14,165 nucleotides of DNA, taken from positions 1 to 14,165 of the forward strand of contig DAICZK010000024.1 in assembly GCA_027311185.1 (NCBI GenBank), read 5' to 3'. The DNA is from Sulfuriferula sp. (GTDB lineage Bacteria > Pseudomonadota > Gammaproteobacteria > Burkholderiales > Sulfuriferulaceae). Shown here piece after piece: positions 12,712-14,165 of the stretch (positions are counted from its first letter, which is position 1; every line of letters starts with the position of its first letter). The notes under the pieces are model-generated. The model was not told the origin of the DNA. It did not search any database and saw only the letters and a list, made by a program, of their open reading frames with translations. Position numbers and translations under genes: made by a program.

Positions 12712-14165
12712 GTGACGGAAACTATCACGAAGGCGGGAGTCGAGGTCATTTTGTCTGCGTTGTCGACGCTGCCCGCTGGGCCAGGTGTTTATCGGATGCT
12801 TGATGCAGGCGGAAACGCACTTTACGTCGGGAAGGCGCGAAGCCTGAAAAAGCGCGTAATCGCTTATACGCAACCGTATCGACTGCCGGAGCGCCTTCGG
12901 CGAATGGTCGCAGAGACCGTCGGGGTCGAGGTTGTCACAACGCACACTGAGGCCGAGGCCCTGCTGCTTGAGGCCAACCTGATCAAGCGGCTGAAGCCCC
13001 GCTACAACATCTTGTTGCGTGACGACAAGTCATATCCTTGGCTTATGATTACTGCGGACGGTGCGTTTCCTCAGTTGACCAAGCATCGTGGCGCGCAAAC
13101 CCGCAAAGGTGACTACTGGGGGCCGTTTGCGTCTGCCTGGTCGGTAAATCAGACCATTCAGGCATTGCAGCGAGTGTTTTTGTTAAGGACGTGTGCCGAT
13201 ACGGTTTTTGCCAACCGGTCGCGTCCTTGCCTACTGCATCAAATCAAGCGTTGCTCGGCACCTTGTGTTGGCCGAATATCGCCCAGCGAATACGGCGTGA
13301 CGGTCAATCAGGCCAGAGCATTTCTCTCGGGTAAGGCGGGTACCGTGCAACGAGATCTGGCCGCGGAAATGGAGGCTGCTTCCGCGGCGCTGGCGTTCGA
13401 GCGCGCCGCAGCGATTCGCGACCGCATCCGCGGCCTTACCCACATCCAGGGTTCTGATGTTATCAATCCTGAAAGCATCGCGGATGCTGATGTGATTGCA
13501 ATATACCAAGCGGCCGGACAGTTCTGCGTTCAGGTATTTTTTATTCGCGGGGGACGAAACAACGGCAATCGCAGCTTCTTTCCGTCGCAAGCCAGGGGTG
13601 AGGGCGCGGCCGACGTGCTCGCGGCATTCATCGCCCAGTTCTATGACGATAAAACACCGCCGCCACTGATTTTGCTTAACGAATCGGTGTTTGAAGTCGA
13701 CTTGCTCGCCGAGGCTTTGACGTTGCGGGCTGATCGCAAAGTCGAGATAGCGGTGCCGCAGCGTGGCGAGAAGCGCGACGTTGTTCTTCACGCGGAGACG
13801 AATGCGCGTGAAGCGATGGAGCGCAAACTTGCGGAGTCCGCTGGTCAGGAAAAGCTCCTGGCTGCTACCGCGGCGTTGTTTGGCCTAGATCAACAGCTTA
13901 CCCGTATCGAGGTCTATGACAACTCGCACATCATGGGCACCAGCGCCTATGGCGTAATGGTCGTCTCAGGGGCAGATGGATTTGTGAAATCTGCCTATCG
14001 AAAATTCGCGATAAAGGGACCGATTACGCCCGGCGATGATTTTGCCATGATGCGTGAAGTTCTGACACGACGCTTCTCGCGGATTATGGCGGAAGATCCA
14101 GATCGTACCGATGGGACTTGGCCGGACCTTGTGTTGATCGACGGTGGCATCGGGCAGTTGTCGGC
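12712..14165 (+). CDS. uvrC: Excinuclease ABC subunit C, 3' end outside the window
   Basis: UvrC makes the two incisions flanking damaged DNA in nucleotide excision repair, acting on the UvrB-DNA complex. About 484 codons are visible with no stop, so the gene runs off the window; family members are about 600-650 residues. The N-terminal GIY-YIG nuclease domain shows GVYRML (residues 25-30) and [13 protein letters not shown] (from 37). Cys161, 173, 181 and 185 have the 11-7-3 spacing of the E. coli UvrC 4Fe-4S ligands. A UVR (UvrB-binding) motif spans about 217-250 ([13 protein letters not shown]). The RNase H-like 5' nuclease domain begins with IEVYDNSH (Asp403), and [12 protein letters not shown] at the edge holds a further catalytic Asp. 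GTG 12712 is chosen from the [11 protein letters not shown] spacing; GTG 12700 and TTG 12697 are alternatives and no strong ribosome site decides. Confidence 0.97.
   Translation, partial: MTETITKAGVEVILSALSTLPAGPGVYRMLDAGGNALYVGKARSLKKRVIAYTQPYRLPERLRRMVAETVGVEVVTTHTEAEALLLEANLIKRLKPRYNILLRDDKSYPWLMITADGAFPQLTKHRGAQTRKGDYWGPFASAWSVNQTIQALQRVFLLRTCADTVFANRSRPCLLHQIKRCSAPCVGRISPSEYGVTVNQARAFLSGKAGTVQRDLAAEMEAASAALAFERAAAIRDRIRGLTHIQGSDVINPESIADADVIAIYQAAGQFCVQVFFIRGGRNNGNRSFFPSQARGEGAADVLAAFIAQFYDDKTPPPLILLNESVFEVDLLAEALTLRADRKVEIAVPQRGEKRDVVLHAETNAREAMERKLAESAGQEKLLAATAALFGLDQQLTRIEVYDNSHIMGTSAYGVMVVSGADGFVKSAYRKFAIKGPITPGDDFAMMREVLTRRFSRIMAEDPDRTDGTWPDLVLIDGGIGQLS

Noticed and set aside
12548..12715. 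55-residue plus-strand frame ending in overlap with the uvrC GTG
   Set aside because: The stop/start overlap looks like translational coupling, but there is no ribosome site, no recognisable protein pattern, and the region is better explained as promoter DNA.
12520..12945. 141-codon minus-strand frame over the uvrC 5' end
   Set aside because: It is antisense to the conserved GIY-YIG domain of UvrC and has no recognisable domain.
1..14165. Frequent GATCG/CGATCG words as a repeat family
   Set aside because: They are scattered within coding sequence and look like codon and composition bias; I cannot count enrichment reliably and saw no spacing pattern.

Overview
The window reads as an ordinary chromosomal stretch from an alphaproteobacterium, most likely Rhodospirillales and possibly Acetobacteraceae. 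Supporting signs are the Hsp20-DUF1150 pair, the def-fmt-truA operon, a LolA/ExoIII neighbourhood, an IF3 with a Pro/Arg-rich N-terminus, and an HpnG-like hopanoid-associated nucleosidase. The family placement is inference from gene content and protein style, not from a search. Base composition looks moderately GC-rich by eye. I see no IS element, CRISPR array, tRNA, rRNA or prophage gene, and no convincing new multi-gene system.

Left part (1-7300), mostly plus strand. cvpA-purF (purine synthesis) is followed by msrA (oxidized methionine repair), which ends in a hairpin terminator. A minus-strand heat-shock pair, hsp20 and a DUF1150 gene, comes next with a plausible RpoH-type promoter and a leader that can hide the Shine-Dalgarno sequence. 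Divergent from it is def-fmt-truA: deformylase, Met-tRNA formyltransferase and tRNA pseudouridine synthase, with overlapping stops and starts. infC follows, apparently starting at a rare ATA codon, then an HpnG-like gene.

Middle (7259-12269), all minus strand. Read in transcription order, these are an M17 leucyl aminopeptidase, a short MarR-type regulator interrupted by an in-frame amber codon, lolA, a class I glutamine amidotransferase-like hydrolase, a fumarylacetoacetate-hydrolase family enzyme and xth (exonuclease III). The xth 3' end overlaps the 3' end of the HpnG-like gene.

Right end (12270-14165). A 442-base AT-rich spacer carries a perfect DnaA-box match. It lies between the divergent aminopeptidase gene and uvrC, which runs off the window without a stop codon.

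The points most worth checking are the ATA start of infC, the amber-interrupted marR, the candidate RNA thermometer ahead of hsp20, the dyad-rich region ahead of marR, and the DnaA box ahead of uvrC.
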